This document shows positions 9,399-18,639 of a stretch of 64,000 bases of DNA, piece by piece. Numbering within the stretch: position 1 is the first letter of the stretch; every line of letters starts with the position of its first letter. The stretch is from Thermotogota bacterium (GTDB lineage Bacteria; Thermotogota; Thermotogae; Petrotogales; Petrotogaceae), in assembly GCA_029780115.1 (NCBI GenBank), contig JAKOZG010000033.1, forward strand, positions 143,809 through 207,808, in the 5' to 3' direction. Both the position numbers and the translations under genes were made by a program. Under the pieces are notes generated by a model. It ran no database searches. It worked only from the letters and a program-made list of their open reading frames with translations, and was not told the origin of the DNA.

Positions 9399-10928
9399 AT
9401 GCAAAAGATCCTCATCATTGACTTTGGTTCTCAATACACCCAACTTCTTGCAAAAAGGATAAGAGACATTGGAGTTTACTCTGAGGTAGTTCAATTTGAT
9501 GATAAGATATCCTTTGACGATGTAAAGGGAATTATTCTATCTGGTGGTCCGGATAGTGTCTACGAAGAAGATGCACCAACCCTGCCTACATATATTCTAG
9601 AATACAACCTACCTATTTTAGGGATTTGCTATGGAATGCAACTTTTAGCAAAAAAATTTGGAGGTAAAGTTGAAACTAGAGAAGCTGGAGAATTTGGTAA
9701 AACAATAATAAAAATTACAGATTACTCTAAATTATTTGAAAATATAGATATAGATAAAGAGTTTATTGTATGGATGAGTCATAAAGACGTGGTTGTAGAA
9801 GCCCCCCTCGGTTTTAAAGTAACTACTAAAACAAATAATGGAATAATTGCTTCTTTTGAAAATGAGGAAAAGAAAATCTATGCATTACAATTTCATCCTG
9901 AAGTAAAACATACAACATTCGGTGAAACAATTCTAAAAAATTTTGTTATTAAAATATGCGAAGTTAACGAAACCTGGAAATTATCGGATTTTGTTAATGA
10001 AAAGATAAAACAAATACGAAACACTGTTGGAGATAAAAAGGCAATAATCGCATTATCTGGTGGTGTTGACTCTTCAGTTGCAGCTTTATTAACCTACAAA
10101 GCAATTGGAGAACATCTAAAGGCTATCTTTGTTAATCACGGTTTGTTAAGATTAAACGAGGCAAAAGAAGTTGAAAGCACGTTTAAAGAGTATTTTGGAA
10201 TAAACTTGACTGTAATTGATGCTGAAGAACGATTTTTAACAAAATTAAAAGGCGTGACAGACCCTGAAATAAAGAGAAAGATCATCGGCGAAGAGTTTAT
10301 AAGGGTATTTGAAGAAGAGGCTAGTAAAGAAACTGACTGTGAATTTCTTGTTCAAGGGACAATTTATTCTGATGTAATTGAAAGTGCTAAATCAGGTAAA
10401 AAAACAGCTAAAATAAAAAGTCATCATAACGTCGGAGGGCTTCCTGAAGATATGAATTTAAAACTGATAGAGCCACTTAGAGAATTATTTAAAGATGAAG
10501 TGAGAAGTGTTGGAGAAATATTAGGAATACCCAGAGAAATTCTGTATCGTCATCCTTTTCCAGGTCCAGGGCTTGCAATAAGAATAATAGGTGAAGTAAC
10601 AAAAGAAAAATTAGAGATATTACGAAAAGTAGATGATATATTCATAAAAACACTAAAAGAAACAGGTTGGTATGAAAAAGTATGGCAAGCCTTTGCAGTT
10701 TTAACGCCGATAAGAACTGTTGGAGTTAGAGGAGATAGAAGAAATTACGGTTATTTAGTTTCATTGAGAGCGGTAGACAGTACTGAGGGAATGACAGCAG
10801 ACTGGTCTAGAATCCCACATGACGTTTTAGATCTCTCGACTAGAAGAATTACAAATGAAGTTGAAGAAGTTTCAAGAGTTGTATATGATATAACTTCAAA
10901 ACCCCCCGCTACTATTGAATGGGAATAA
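9399..10928 (+). CDS. guaA: GMP synthase (glutamine-hydrolysing)
   Basis: Converts XMP to GMP in purine synthesis. Domains in the 509 residues: an N-terminal class I glutamine amidotransferase (LSGGPDSVYEE, GICYGMQLL with nucleophile C77, FHPEVKHT for the His/Glu pair), a PP-loop ATP pyrophosphatase (LSGGVDSSV), and a C-terminal dimerisation domain ending KPPATIEWE. The ATG at 9399 has GGAGGT 9 bases upstream. I saw no purine riboswitch in its leader. A histidine phosphatase follows 30 bp downstream and may be in the same transcript. Confidence 0.96.
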   Translation: MQKILIIDFGSQYTQLLAKRIRDIGVYSEVVQFDDKISFDDVKGIILSGGPDSVYEEDAPTLPTYILEYNLPILGICYGMQLLAKKFGGKVETREAGEFGKTIIKITDYSKLFENIDIDKEFIVWMSHKDVVVEAPLGFKVTTKTNNGIIASFENEEKKIYALQFHPEVKHTTFGETILKNFVIKICEVNETWKLSDFVNEKIKQIRNTVGDKKAIIALSGGVDSSVAALLTYKAIGEHLKAIFVNHGLLRLNEAKEVESTFKEYFGINLTVIDAEERFLTKLKGVTDPEIKRKIIGEEFIRVFEEEASKETDCEFLVQGTIYSDVIESAKSGKKTAKIKSHHNVGGLPEDMNLKLIEPLRELFKDEVRSVGEILGIPREILYRHPFPGPGLAIRIIGEVTKEKLEILRKVDDIFIKTLKETGWYEKVWQAFAVLTPIRTVGVRGDRRNYGYLVSLRAVDSTEGMTADWSRIPHDVLDLSTRRITNEVEEVSRVVYDITSKPPATIEWE

Positions 10929-10958
10929 ATAAAGTAAAATTCGGAGGTGTACTAATAG

Positions 10959-11612
10959 GTGGATATATATTTAGTTAGACATGGTATAACCGCTTGGAAT
11001 AGAGAAGGAAAATGGCAAGGTCTAAAAGACATAGAATTAGACGAAGAGGGAATAACGCAAGCTCAGGCAGCAGCAGAAAGATTTAAAGAGATGGAAATAG
11101 ACGGACTGTACTGTTCTCAACTCAAAAGAGCCATAAAAACAGCAGAAATAATAAACCAATATCATGGTTTACAAATAGAAAGATATGCAGACTTAAATGA
11201 ATGTGATATTGGCCCTTGGGATGGCAAAACTTTAGATCAAATCCTTATAAACTACTCAGAAGAAGTAAAATATTGGCATAACGATATATGGGCCATAATT
11301 GAAGGGGTAGAATCTTTGGGAGATTTACAGAGACGTGCTGTACGTGTTTTAAAAAGAATCACAAAAAAGCACAAACCAAATGATAAAATAATAATAGTAG
11401 CTCATGGACTTGCTATTAGAAGCATTATTTGCTGGATATTAAATGTTCCTTTGAACCAACATGGAACATATTTAATGGAGAATGCATCAGTTTCACATAT
11501 TATCTATGATGGAAAATATAAATATACTATTTCTTCCTTGAATGAAACTTGGCATATAGAAAATTACACAATGAGGTTTTATACTACTTTGCAAGAAAAG
11601 GAGTTAGATTAA
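10959..11612 (+). CDS. histidine phosphatase family protein (phosphoglycerate mutase-like)
   Basis: A 217-residue branch 1 histidine phosphatase. The catalytic LVRHGITAWN motif is at the N-terminus, with SQLKRAIKTAEII, the LNECDIGPWDG acid segment and IVAHGLAIRS supplying the second histidine. Substrates in this family range from phosphosugars to cobalamin intermediates, so the role is unresolved. GTG start at 10959 with GGAGGTG about 10 bases upstream. It lies between guaA and a comB-family gene, and its stop overlaps the proposed start of the latter. Confidence 0.85.
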   Translation: MDIYLVRHGITAWNREGKWQGLKDIELDEEGITQAQAAAERFKEMEIDGLYCSQLKRAIKTAEIINQYHGLQIERYADLNECDIGPWDGKTLDQILINYSEEVKYWHNDIWAIIEGVESLGDLQRRAVRVLKRITKKHKPNDKIIIVAHGLAIRSIICWILNVPLNQHGTYLMENASVSHIIYDGKYKYTISSLNETWHIENYTMRFYTTLQEKELD

Positions 11613-12366
11613 AATAGAACAAAGAGATATATTCAAAACATACATAGATGTCTACTTTTTACCATGTGAAAATATAAAAAACCATCAAATTTATATTCTA
11701 ATTGATATACTTAGAGCTACCTCAACAATAGCAACACTGTTACATTGCGGCGCAGAAGAGGTAATGGTGTTAGAAAAAGTTGAAACAGCAAAAGAACTAG
11801 GAATGATTGGAGGATACATATTAGCTGGAGAAAGAGAAGCCCTAAAAATAGAAGGCTTTGATTATGGAAACTCTCCTGTTGAGTTTATCAAAAATGCTGA
11901 CCAAATAAGAAAAAAAACTGTAGTGCTAACTACCACTAATGGAGCAAAAGCTATTCAAAAAGTTAATCAAAAAGGAGATGTTATAGCTCTTTCTCTACTT
12001 AATCTTGATCCTGTTTTTGACTTTATAACAAAAAAAGCCTATAAAGATATAGGTGTAATTTGTTCTGGTACAGACGGAAATGTGTCGTTAGAAGATTGTT
12101 TTGTAGCAGGAATTTTTGTAAAAAAGTTCCTTGAAGATGCTACTACAGCAGAAGATGTTGAGCTAAACGACGGTGCAAAGATTGCACTTAAATTATCGAA
12201 CTATAAAAGAAACGAGATAAAAAATTCTTCACATGCAACTCGTCTAAAAAAACTAGGTTTTAAAGAAGATTTGGACTTCTGCTTTGAATTAAACATGTTC
12301 AATGTGGTACCTTTTGCTAAAAAAGGAAGCCAAGTTTTTAAACAGGCTTACTTATCTAATGTTTAA
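11608..12366 (+). CDS. ComB-family 2-phosphosulfolactate phosphatase-like protein, apparent ATT start
   Basis: ComB hydrolyses 2-phosphosulfolactate to sulfolactate in coenzyme M synthesis, but the family is widespread in bacteria that lack coenzyme M. The sequence shows the family blocks IDVYFLP, LIDILRATSTIAT, LAGEREALKIEGFDYGNSP, VLTTTNGAKAI and CSGTDGNVSLEDC. The first ATG (11764) would delete the first two blocks, so the gene must start upstream. The frame is open back to a TAG at 11605-11607 and contains no ATG, GTG or TTG there. The best candidate is ATT at 11608, with AAAAGGAG just upstream, overlapping the preceding stop; ATA at 11614 is an alternative. Confidence 0.75.
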   Translation: MKIEQRDIFKTYIDVYFLPCENIKNHQIYILIDILRATSTIATLLHCGAEEVMVLEKVETAKELGMIGGYILAGEREALKIEGFDYGNSPVEFIKNADQIRKKTVVLTTTNGAKAIQKVNQKGDVIALSLLNLDPVFDFITKKAYKDIGVICSGTDGNVSLEDCFVAGIFVKKFLEDATTAEDVELNDGAKIALKLSNYKRNEIKNSSHATRLKKLGFKEDLDFCFELNMFNVVPFAKKGSQVFKQAYLSNV

Positions 12367-12402
12367 AACTCTTTTAGAATGGGTACTAAAAGGTGGGAAA
12401 AT

Positions 12403-12852
12403 ATGTCTTTAACAATAAAGAGTTGTTATGCCTTAAGAGGTCTCTATGAGCTGTACAAGTTACAAAACGAGCAAAATCAAAATAACGAGAAAAATTACAT
12501 ATCTATATTTAACATTTCAGAAAACACAGATATACCTAACGAATTTTTAGCTAAAATATTTTCTGAATTAAAAAGAGCGGGCATTGTAGACTCCGGAAGA
12601 GGAAAATTTGGAGGATTCACTTTAGCAAAAAATCCCGAGGAAGTAAAGTTGTCAGAAATAGTTGAGGCATTAGAAGTGCCTTTGAATTCTTATGATTGCG
12701 TTACAAAAGGAGAATGCGTAAATCAAGACACCTGCCCTGCCGATTTCGTTTGGAGAAGGGTACAAAAAGCTATTTTTGATGAATTATCAAAAATTACTCT
12801 AAAAGATATTATAGAATACGGAGAACGCAAAGGTAACGTTTCTCCTATTTAA
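12403..12852 (+). CDS. Rrf2/IscR-family transcriptional regulator
   Basis: A 149-residue winged-helix regulator. The Rrf2 N-terminus (SLTIKSCYALRGLYEL), the ISENTDIPNEFLAKIFSELK recognition region and the GKFGGFTLAKNP wing are clear. Near the C-terminus is C-x5-C-x5-C (DCVTKGECVNQDTC), the spacing used by IscR to bind an Fe-S cluster, so redox or Fe-S status sensing is likely. The ATG at 12403 has AAAGGTGG six bases upstream. No isc or suf genes are adjacent in the window. Confidence 0.87.
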   Translation: MSLTIKSCYALRGLYELYKLQNEQNQNNEKNYISIFNISENTDIPNEFLAKIFSELKRAGIVDSGRGKFGGFTLAKNPEEVKLSEIVEALEVPLNSYDCVTKGECVNQDTCPADFVWRRVQKAIFDELSKITLKDIIEYGERKGNVSPI

Positions 12853-12867
12853 TTAAGAAAAACAACC

Positions 12868-13560
12868 TTACTTTTTTAGTCCGCTTATTATTGTATCATA
12901 GTGCATTTCAATGGAAAATAAAAGTTGACCTATATCTCGATTTTTGAGAGCATTTAATATGTTTCTATGATTTTCTAAAGTTTTCTTGTTATACGTATTT
13001 GTAAACAAATATTCCTTTTTCATTATCTTCCACACTCTATCTTGAATGAAACTTGTTAAGTTGTCTAATATATTTTCTATTATTGGATTTTGTGTGTAAG
13101 AAGCATATATCTTATGAAAGTAATAATCATGTTCTAATGCTCCGTTTAAGTCTTTTCCCTTTATTGCTTTTGCCAAATTTTGAACAATCTTTTCTAACTC
13201 TTCTATCAATTCATCATCCATATTTTTAAACACCAAAGCAGCTGACGCCTGTTCCAATATCTTTCTACTTTCTAATAAATGATCAACATCATAATCCAAA
13301 TAATTTAAGTCAAAATACTCTTGTTTTGGATAATCTATTATATAGTTTCCGCTTCCTTGAATGCTTTCAACGACACCAATAGCTTTCAAATAACTTATGA
13401 CTTCTCTTATAACAATTCGAGAAACGTTGTATTTTTCGGCAAGACTTCTTTCTGACGGAAGTTTATCGCCAATCTTAATCTTTGATTGTTCAATTTCTTT
13501 TAAGATCTCTTCTATAATCTCTCTACTCTTTGATTTTTTCTTTAAATCTCCATCTTTCAT
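12868..13560 (-). CDS. FadR-type GntR-family transcriptional regulator
   Basis: A 230-residue regulator with an N-terminal GntR winged helix (GDKLPSERSLAEKYNVSRIV) and a C-terminal FCD helical domain with the metal/ligand-binding histidine pattern (EHDYYFHKIY, ENHRNIL, EMHYDTI). FCD regulators usually sense sugar acids or carboxylates. It is the last gene of the minus-strand transport operon (13579-18104), whose first gene is divergent from the sulfoquinovose-type catabolic genes. I infer that it controls both, but no operator was identified. The start has GAGGT close upstream. Confidence 0.85.
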   Translation of the reverse strand: MKDGDLKKKSKSREIIEEILKEIEQSKIKIGDKLPSERSLAEKYNVSRIVIREVISYLKAIGVVESIQGSGNYIIDYPKQEYFDLNYLDYDVDHLLESRKILEQASAALVFKNMDDELIEELEKIVQNLAKAIKGKDLNGALEHDYYFHKIYASYTQNPIIENILDNLTSFIQDRVWKIMKKEYLFTNTYNKKTLENHRNILNALKNRDIGQLLFSIEMHYDTIISGLKK

Positions 13561-13578
13561 TATTTACCTCACAAAAAA

Positions 13579-14997
13579 TCACACTAATTTTTTCTGTAAT
13601 TCTAAAATTTCTTTCTCTAACTCCGGCGAAACGGGTATGCCCTTTCTTTTATCTTCTAAATATTTTATCAGTTTTTTATGATCTCGTGAAACCAATGGGT
13701 ACCTAATAGCCACAATAATACCAAACGTCATCAAAATCAAAGGAACAAAAGAAATTATGAATCTCAAAGCAAACAAAAAAGAAGGTGGTTGCGTAAATTC
13801 AACCCCATCAACAGGGTTAATAAAACCTGCCAAACCCATAGAAAAAGTTACACCTGCAACAGCTAACCCAGACGCCACTTTCCTGATAAAAGTCATTAAG
13901 CCACTCAAGGTACCTTCTTCCCTCTTACCAAAAACCAGTTCTGCAACATCTGTAACATCTCCAAACATTGCATGAGGCATTACTGCAACTGCAGATATCC
14001 CTGCCCCTATTATAGCAGCCATCAACACTACTTGAAAAGTCCCTACATCAGGTGGTAGCGTAAACAATACAACTCCTGCAATACACCAAACTATTGCACC
14101 TATGATGTAAGAAATATTTTTAGAGGTTTTTTTAGCGATTGCTCCATATACAGGAATAAACAGAATTTCTGCTATAAAAAGTGTTCCTAAAGCGATAGGA
14201 AGCACAGCCTCATTACCCAAATAATATTTTGTATAATAAGCAAATACAGTAGATACAACATCAATAGCTAAATATGCAAAAAGATACATAAATATCAATA
14301 GCCTAAAACTTTTTATTTTAAAAGGTTCAAAAAATAATTCAAAAAAATTGAAGGATTTCTTTTCTTGCGAAAAATCTTCTCTTTCTTTAGTATATAAGAA
14401 AACTCCAATCCAGGGCAAAGAAAAAATAAGCCCAAAAACAATCGCCATTACTATATAACCGGTTTTTATATCATCAAAAGCATTAACAATCAACATAGGT
14501 AAAACGGCACAAACTAAGCCTGAACCAATAGAAAAAGCAAGTCTATATGAATTCAAAGAGGTTCTTTCATGATAATCTAACGTTAATTCAGCACCCAAAG
14601 CGGAATAGGGAGTCATAACCATAGTAAAAACAGTAGTAAAAATTAAATAAGCAACAAGTGCATAGACAAATTTTCCCACTTGAGTCGGAAAACTCACTGG
14701 ATACCACAAGATAAAAAAAGAGATAAAAATTAAAAATGTTCCAGCTAAAAAGTACGGCCTTCTTCTTCCCCATTTAGTTCTTGTATTGTCAGATATAAGA
14801 CCCATTAATGGATCTGTAACAGCATCCCATATCTTACCAATTAACAGGATTGGTGCAATATAATGCATCTTCAAACCAACTACATCTGTTAAAAAAATAG
14901 CATAGAAAAAATTGATAATATTAAAAGCACCGCCACCATAAATATCCCCTGAGGCGTAAAATAACTTGGTTTTTAAAGAAAGCTTTTCTTCATCCAT
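13579..14997 (-). CDS. GPH-family glycoside/cation symporter (MelB/YihO-like)
   Basis: A 472-residue, 12-helix major-facilitator protein of the glycoside-pentoside-hexuronide:cation symporter family. The diagnostic segment DAVTDPLMGLISDNTRTKWG plus RRRPYF lies after the second helix. In E. coli the sulfoquinovose operon encodes two proteins of this family (YihO, YihP), so transport of sulfoquinovose or a sulfonated product is a reasonable inference here; sequence alone does not show the substrate. GAGGAGGGG ribosome site upstream. It sits between the ABC permeases and the FadR-type regulator on the same strand. Confidence 0.85.
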   Translation of the reverse strand: MDEEKLSLKTKLFYASGDIYGGGAFNIINFFYAIFLTDVVGLKMHYIAPILLIGKIWDAVTDPLMGLISDNTRTKWGRRRPYFLAGTFLIFISFFILWYPVSFPTQVGKFVYALVAYLIFTTVFTMVMTPYSALGAELTLDYHERTSLNSYRLAFSIGSGLVCAVLPMLIVNAFDDIKTGYIVMAIVFGLIFSLPWIGVFLYTKEREDFSQEKKSFNFFELFFEPFKIKSFRLLIFMYLFAYLAIDVVSTVFAYYTKYYLGNEAVLPIALGTLFIAEILFIPVYGAIAKKTSKNISYIIGAIVWCIAGVVLFTLPPDVGTFQVVLMAAIIGAGISAVAVMPHAMFGDVTDVAELVFGKREEGTLSGLMTFIRKVASGLAVAGVTFSMGLAGFINPVDGVEFTQPPSFLFALRFIISFVPLILMTFGIIVAIRYPLVSRDHKKLIKYLEDKRKGIPVSPELEKEILELQKKLV

Positions 14998-15097
14998 ATG
15001 ATCCCCTCCTCTATAAACCTAAATAGTTGTAACTATAACATTTAAATCCAAATTAAATAATAAAAAGTTACAATCTTTTTAATTATACATTATTTTG

Positions 15098-15916
15098 TTA
15101 TCCTTTTATTCCTCCACTCATCCCTTCTATTAAATATCTTTGAAACAGTAGCGTTATCACAAAGTTTGGTATTAACATTATCGTTCCAGCTGCTGCTAAT
15201 TGACCCCATAGAGGCGCATATTGCCCCATAAATCCGTTTATTACAACAGGAGCAGTCTTTGCTTGTGAACTTGTTAATACCAAAGCATATAAAAACTCGT
15301 TCCAAGACATCATAAAAGTAAAAACTCCTGCAACAACAACACCAGGCGCTACGAGAGGTAAGAAAATCTTCCAAAAGATTTTCTTTTTATCGCAACCATC
15401 CACTAAAGCGGCTTCTTCATACTCTTTAGGAACATCAGAAAAAAACGGTAAAAGTACCCACACAACATAAGGGATATTAAAACTCATATGAGCGAAGATT
15501 AAGGCTGGTAAAGTATCGATTAAATTTATAAATCGAAACATCATAAACAAAGGTATAGCCAAAGAAATTTGTGGAATCATCCTAGATACGAGAAAAGAAT
15601 ATGCTACTGTTTCTCTGTATTTAAAATCAAATCTTGCAATGGCATAAGAGGCCATCGCCCCAACTATCAAAGATATAATTGTTGAAATTAAACCTACTAA
15701 AATGCTATTTTTTAAACCTAACCATACATCACTTCTTTGAAATATTTTTTTATAACTTTGTAAGGTTGGTTTAAAACTAAACGGATTTCCAGACCAAATA
15801 TCAATATCCCTTTTAAAACCATTTAAAACTATTATCAATATTGGAAATAATTCTACTATAAGAATTAAAATAGAAACGATTATTATAATAGCCTTTTTTA
15901 TTTTCTTTCTTTTCAA
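15098..15916 (-). CDS. carbohydrate ABC transporter permease (MalG-type)
   Basis: About 272 residues with six predicted membrane helices and the inner-membrane EAA loop (EYEEAALVDGCDKKKIFWKI) that contacts the ATPase. It pairs with the upstream MalF-type permease. I favour the TTG at 15916, because the AGGAG upstream then has 8-base spacing; the TTG three codons earlier abuts the ribosome site. No ATPase gene lies in the operon, so a shared MsmX/MalK-like ATPase elsewhere must energise it. Confidence 0.9.
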   Translation of the reverse strand: MKRKKIKKAIIIIVSILILIVELFPILIIVLNGFKRDIDIWSGNPFSFKPTLQSYKKIFQRSDVWLGLKNSILVGLISTIISLIVGAMASYAIARFDFKYRETVAYSFLVSRMIPQISLAIPLFMMFRFINLIDTLPALIFAHMSFNIPYVVWVLLPFFSDVPKEYEEAALVDGCDKKKIFWKIFLPLVAPGVVVAGVFTFMMSWNEFLYALVLTSSQAKTAPVVINGFMGQYAPLWGQLAAAGTIMLIPNFVITLLFQRYLIEGMSGGIKG

Positions 15917-15928
15917 AACAATCAACTC

Positions 15929-16819
15929 CTAAGCGCTTTCCATCATCATATTTTTTCTTACCAAAAAAATCGCTATAGTTAAACTTATGATTGTTAAAAT
16001 AATACCCATAGCAGAAGCATAACCAATGTTAAAATATCTAAACGCCTGTTTATAAATATATAAAGAGAGCAGTGTAGTAGCATTTCCAGGCCCTCCTTCA
16101 GTCATTACAAACACTTCAGAAAAGATACGCAAAGCATCTATTAATCTTAGTAATATAGCTGTTGTAAAGGTTGGTTTTAGTAAGGGAAGTATAATTTTAA
16201 AAACTTTATCCCAAAATCCGGCACCATCCAAATCAGCCGCTTCTATCAGCGAAGGAGGAATATTTATTAGACCAGAGTATAAGAACATAAACATAAATGG
16301 CCACATCCTCCAAATATCTTGAATTATTACAGCTGCATACGCTGTAGTTGGTTTTGCAAGCCAAGTTGTTTGTGAAACACCAATTTTTGTCAACAAAAAA
16401 CTAATAGCCCCATATTCTGGTTGTAACATTAACCGCCAAGTCAAACCCGACAAAACTGGTAAAACAAAAACTGGTAATAATAAAAGACTTCTAATAACTT
16501 TTACACCTTTGAACTCTCTATTTAAAAGCATAGCAACAAAAAAACCTATTACCGTTTCTATAGGTATGGCTATAAAAATGAAGCCTAATTGAAGAAATAG
16601 TGCATTCCAAAAAGATTTATCTTTAAAAATGTTTACAAAATTAGAAAATCCTATGAAACCTCTCGCTGATTCATCAATGAGGTCCCAATTAAAAAAAGAT
16701 ATCCCAAGAGCAAAAAGCAGTGGAAAAATCAATATTACTGCTACTAAAATTATGGCTGGCAATATAAAATAAAGAACAGGGGATTTCTCCCCTATCCTTT
16801 TTTCTTTTTTAGTAACCAT
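15929..16819 (-). CDS. carbohydrate ABC transporter permease (MalF/UgpA-type)
   Basis: A 296-residue membrane protein with six predicted helices and an EAA loop EAADLDGAGFWDKVFKIILP. Forms the transport channel with the 15098 gene product. Its ATG lies inside the last codons of the binding-protein gene (11-bp overlap) with GAGGT upstream, indicating coupled translation. Confidence 0.9.
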   Translation of the reverse strand: MVTKKEKRIGEKSPVLYFILPAIILVAVILIFPLLFALGISFFNWDLIDESARGFIGFSNFVNIFKDKSFWNALFLQLGFIFIAIPIETVIGFFVAMLLNREFKGVKVIRSLLLLPVFVLPVLSGLTWRLMLQPEYGAISFLLTKIGVSQTTWLAKPTTAYAAVIIQDIWRMWPFMFMFLYSGLINIPPSLIEAADLDGAGFWDKVFKIILPLLKPTFTTAILLRLIDALRIFSEVFVMTEGGPGNATTLLSLYIYKQAFRYFNIGYASAMGIILTIISLTIAIFLVRKNMMMESA

Positions 16820-18104
16820 ATTTTTCTAGTACCTCGTTAACTCCCTTAATTATATTGTCAATAGCAACTTCAGGAGTTACTCTACCTGTTACGCCTGCCA
16901 GCCAATTAACTTTAATTACATCGGAAACCTCTGCATATTTCTCAATACGAGGTCTAGAAACAGAATATCTCATTGAATTAAATATACCAACAAAATATGG
17001 TTTTTGTTCTACATATTTAGGATCTAACAGTAAATCGGTCCTTGCAGGAGTCATACCAACCTTTACCAATTCTTTCCCCGCTTCATAAGAAGACCACCAA
17101 TATGCAAATTCTGCTGCGGCTTCCTTGTTTTTTGAAGCATTAGGAATACCTAACATCCATGTTCCTCTTATTGCAGCTCTTTTTGCTGGGCCTGCTGGAG
17201 GAGCCCCATAGTAAATTTTTCCGGCTACAACTGACTGGTCTTTGTTTTCATGATCAGGCACTATTGCAGGCCATTGGAACATAGAAAAAACTTTTCCTTG
17301 ATTAAATGCTGCTATCCTTTCAGAATGTCCCATATCTTCCCATCCTGGAGGTGCAAATTTGCATAATTCTTTATACATTTTTAGAGCCTCGACTGCTTTT
17401 TCTTTATCTAAAACTACTTCAAAATCATGTTCTCCAACTTGTACTAGAACATTCGTACCATAAGATTCAAACATAAAGATGGCTTCACAAGTTGCTCCTT
17501 CTGCATTTTTGGTGAAAGGTGCAAAACCGTATATTCCCTTGGTTGACAAATATTCGCTTATATCTAATAATTGATCAAATGTTTGTGGAATGTCAAGTTC
17601 ATAACCATACTTTTGCATAAACTCTTTTTTGTACTGTTCGTTATTTACGATATCTTTTCTTGTCAACCAAACATAAACGTTACCGTTAATAGGGAGCCCC
17701 CTATATTCACCATTCCAAAAGGATCCTTCAGCAACACCTGGGATTAGATCCCTTTCAAGATCTATCTTAGAGTAGATTTTTCCTTCTGGCCAGGCAGAAT
17801 ACGGCATAAAAAGGTTACCAACCTGCGGTACAAAAGGCTCGTCAACACTTACTAGATCGTAATCAGCTTTACTACCTGAAACAGAAAGAGCTAACTTTTC
17901 AAGGATAGAACCACTTGGTATCCTTTCGAAAACAACTTTTATACCTGTTTCATTTTCAAACTGCTTTATCATAGATTCAACCGCGACTGTTAAAGCATCA
18001 TCCCACACAAGAACCTTTATAGTGCTCCCTTTATACGGTTGTGAAAACAAAAAGGTGCTAACCAACAATACTAGAATCAAAAAGTACTTTCCTGCCTTTC
18101 TCAT
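16809..18104 (-). CDS. ABC transporter sugar-binding lipoprotein/secreted protein (family 1)
   Basis: About 431 residues. An N-terminal signal peptide (MRKAGKYFLILVLLVSTFLF, then SQP) is followed by a type 1 extracellular solute-binding fold (IKVLVWDDALT, FENETGIKVVFERIPSGS, SKADYDLVSVDEPFVPQ). The start at 18104 has GGAAGGGGTGG about 6 bases upstream. It leads the importer operon divergent from the sulfonate-sugar catabolic genes. By analogy with SmoF, the sulfoquinovosyl-glycerol binding protein of Agrobacterium, it may bind sulfoquinovosyl glycerol; I see nothing in the sequence that proves this. Confidence 0.88.
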   Translation of the reverse strand: MRKAGKYFLILVLLVSTFLFSQPYKGSTIKVLVWDDALTVAVESMIKQFENETGIKVVFERIPSGSILEKLALSVSGSKADYDLVSVDEPFVPQVGNLFMPYSAWPEGKIYSKIDLERDLIPGVAEGSFWNGEYRGLPINGNVYVWLTRKDIVNNEQYKKEFMQKYGYELDIPQTFDQLLDISEYLSTKGIYGFAPFTKNAEGATCEAIFMFESYGTNVLVQVGEHDFEVVLDKEKAVEALKMYKELCKFAPPGWEDMGHSERIAAFNQGKVFSMFQWPAIVPDHENKDQSVVAGKIYYGAPPAGPAKRAAIRGTWMLGIPNASKNKEAAAEFAYWWSSYEAGKELVKVGMTPARTDLLLDPKYVEQKPYFVGIFNSMRYSVSRPRIEKYAEVSDVIKVNWLAGVTGRVTPEVAIDNIIKGVNEVLEKYGY

Positions 18105-18177
18105 TGTTACCACCCCTTCCAAAGATTTTCAAACAATTCCACCCTGTCTTTTTTGTATATTTTATAAATGACCTCAA

Positions 18178-18206
18178 AGTATATGATGATTTATTCGTTT
18201 TGTAAA
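18178..18206 (-). promoter_or_regulatory. promoter of the ABC importer operon
   Basis: On the minus strand TTTACA (18201-18206) and TATACT (18178-18183) are separated by 17 bp and lie about 75 bp upstream of the binding-protein start. A good sigma-70-type promoter. Confidence 0.6.
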
Positions 18207-18443
18207 AAATTAAACATATTTAGTACATTTACATTTTATCACTGGTATTACCTTTTAGCAAGTTTGAAAAAAACCGTTCTTATTAGAAAGGAGCAGTTTA
18301 AAGGTTATTATCTTCATTTAATGATGATTTTCTTATTATTTCTCATTTTTCTATTTTTGACAAAGAAAACAGAAAGTGCTACAATGGTAATACCACTATT
18401 CTTTTTAAAATATCAGTTTTTCAAAAACCTTTAAAATTAAGGT

Positions 18444-18517
18444 GTTGAATCTAAAGTGGTTCTAGGGCGAAGCCCTCACCTCTTTCTTCGCTCAAAATAA
18501 ATAAAAAGTTAAAGCAA
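18444..18517 (+). repeat. GGGCGGAGCCCT-family repeat, single copy
   Basis: One diverged unit (TTGAATCTAAAG, then AGGGCGAAGCCCT, then a pyrimidine-rich tract) of the dispersed repeat family described at 22033. It lies in the divergent promoter region, about 170 bp before the transaldolase start. Confidence 0.7.
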
Positions 18518-18639
18518 TCTGCTATTGGCAAAACCTAAAATTTTAGAAACATCTTATAAAAATTAAAAACTATAACATTTATTAAAAAACTAATTTTTAG
18601 AATTTCTAAAACAACTATTAAAAAAGAGGAGGATAAAGG

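Noticed and set aside
15090..15374. 94-codon Cys-rich open frame in the permease region
   Set aside because: Lies in another frame of the MalG-type permease gene, which has clear motifs.
18168..18434. 88-codon open frame on the plus strand in the divergent promoter region
   Set aside because: No ribosome site, low-complexity Phe/Leu-rich translation of AT-rich DNA, and it covers the importer promoter.
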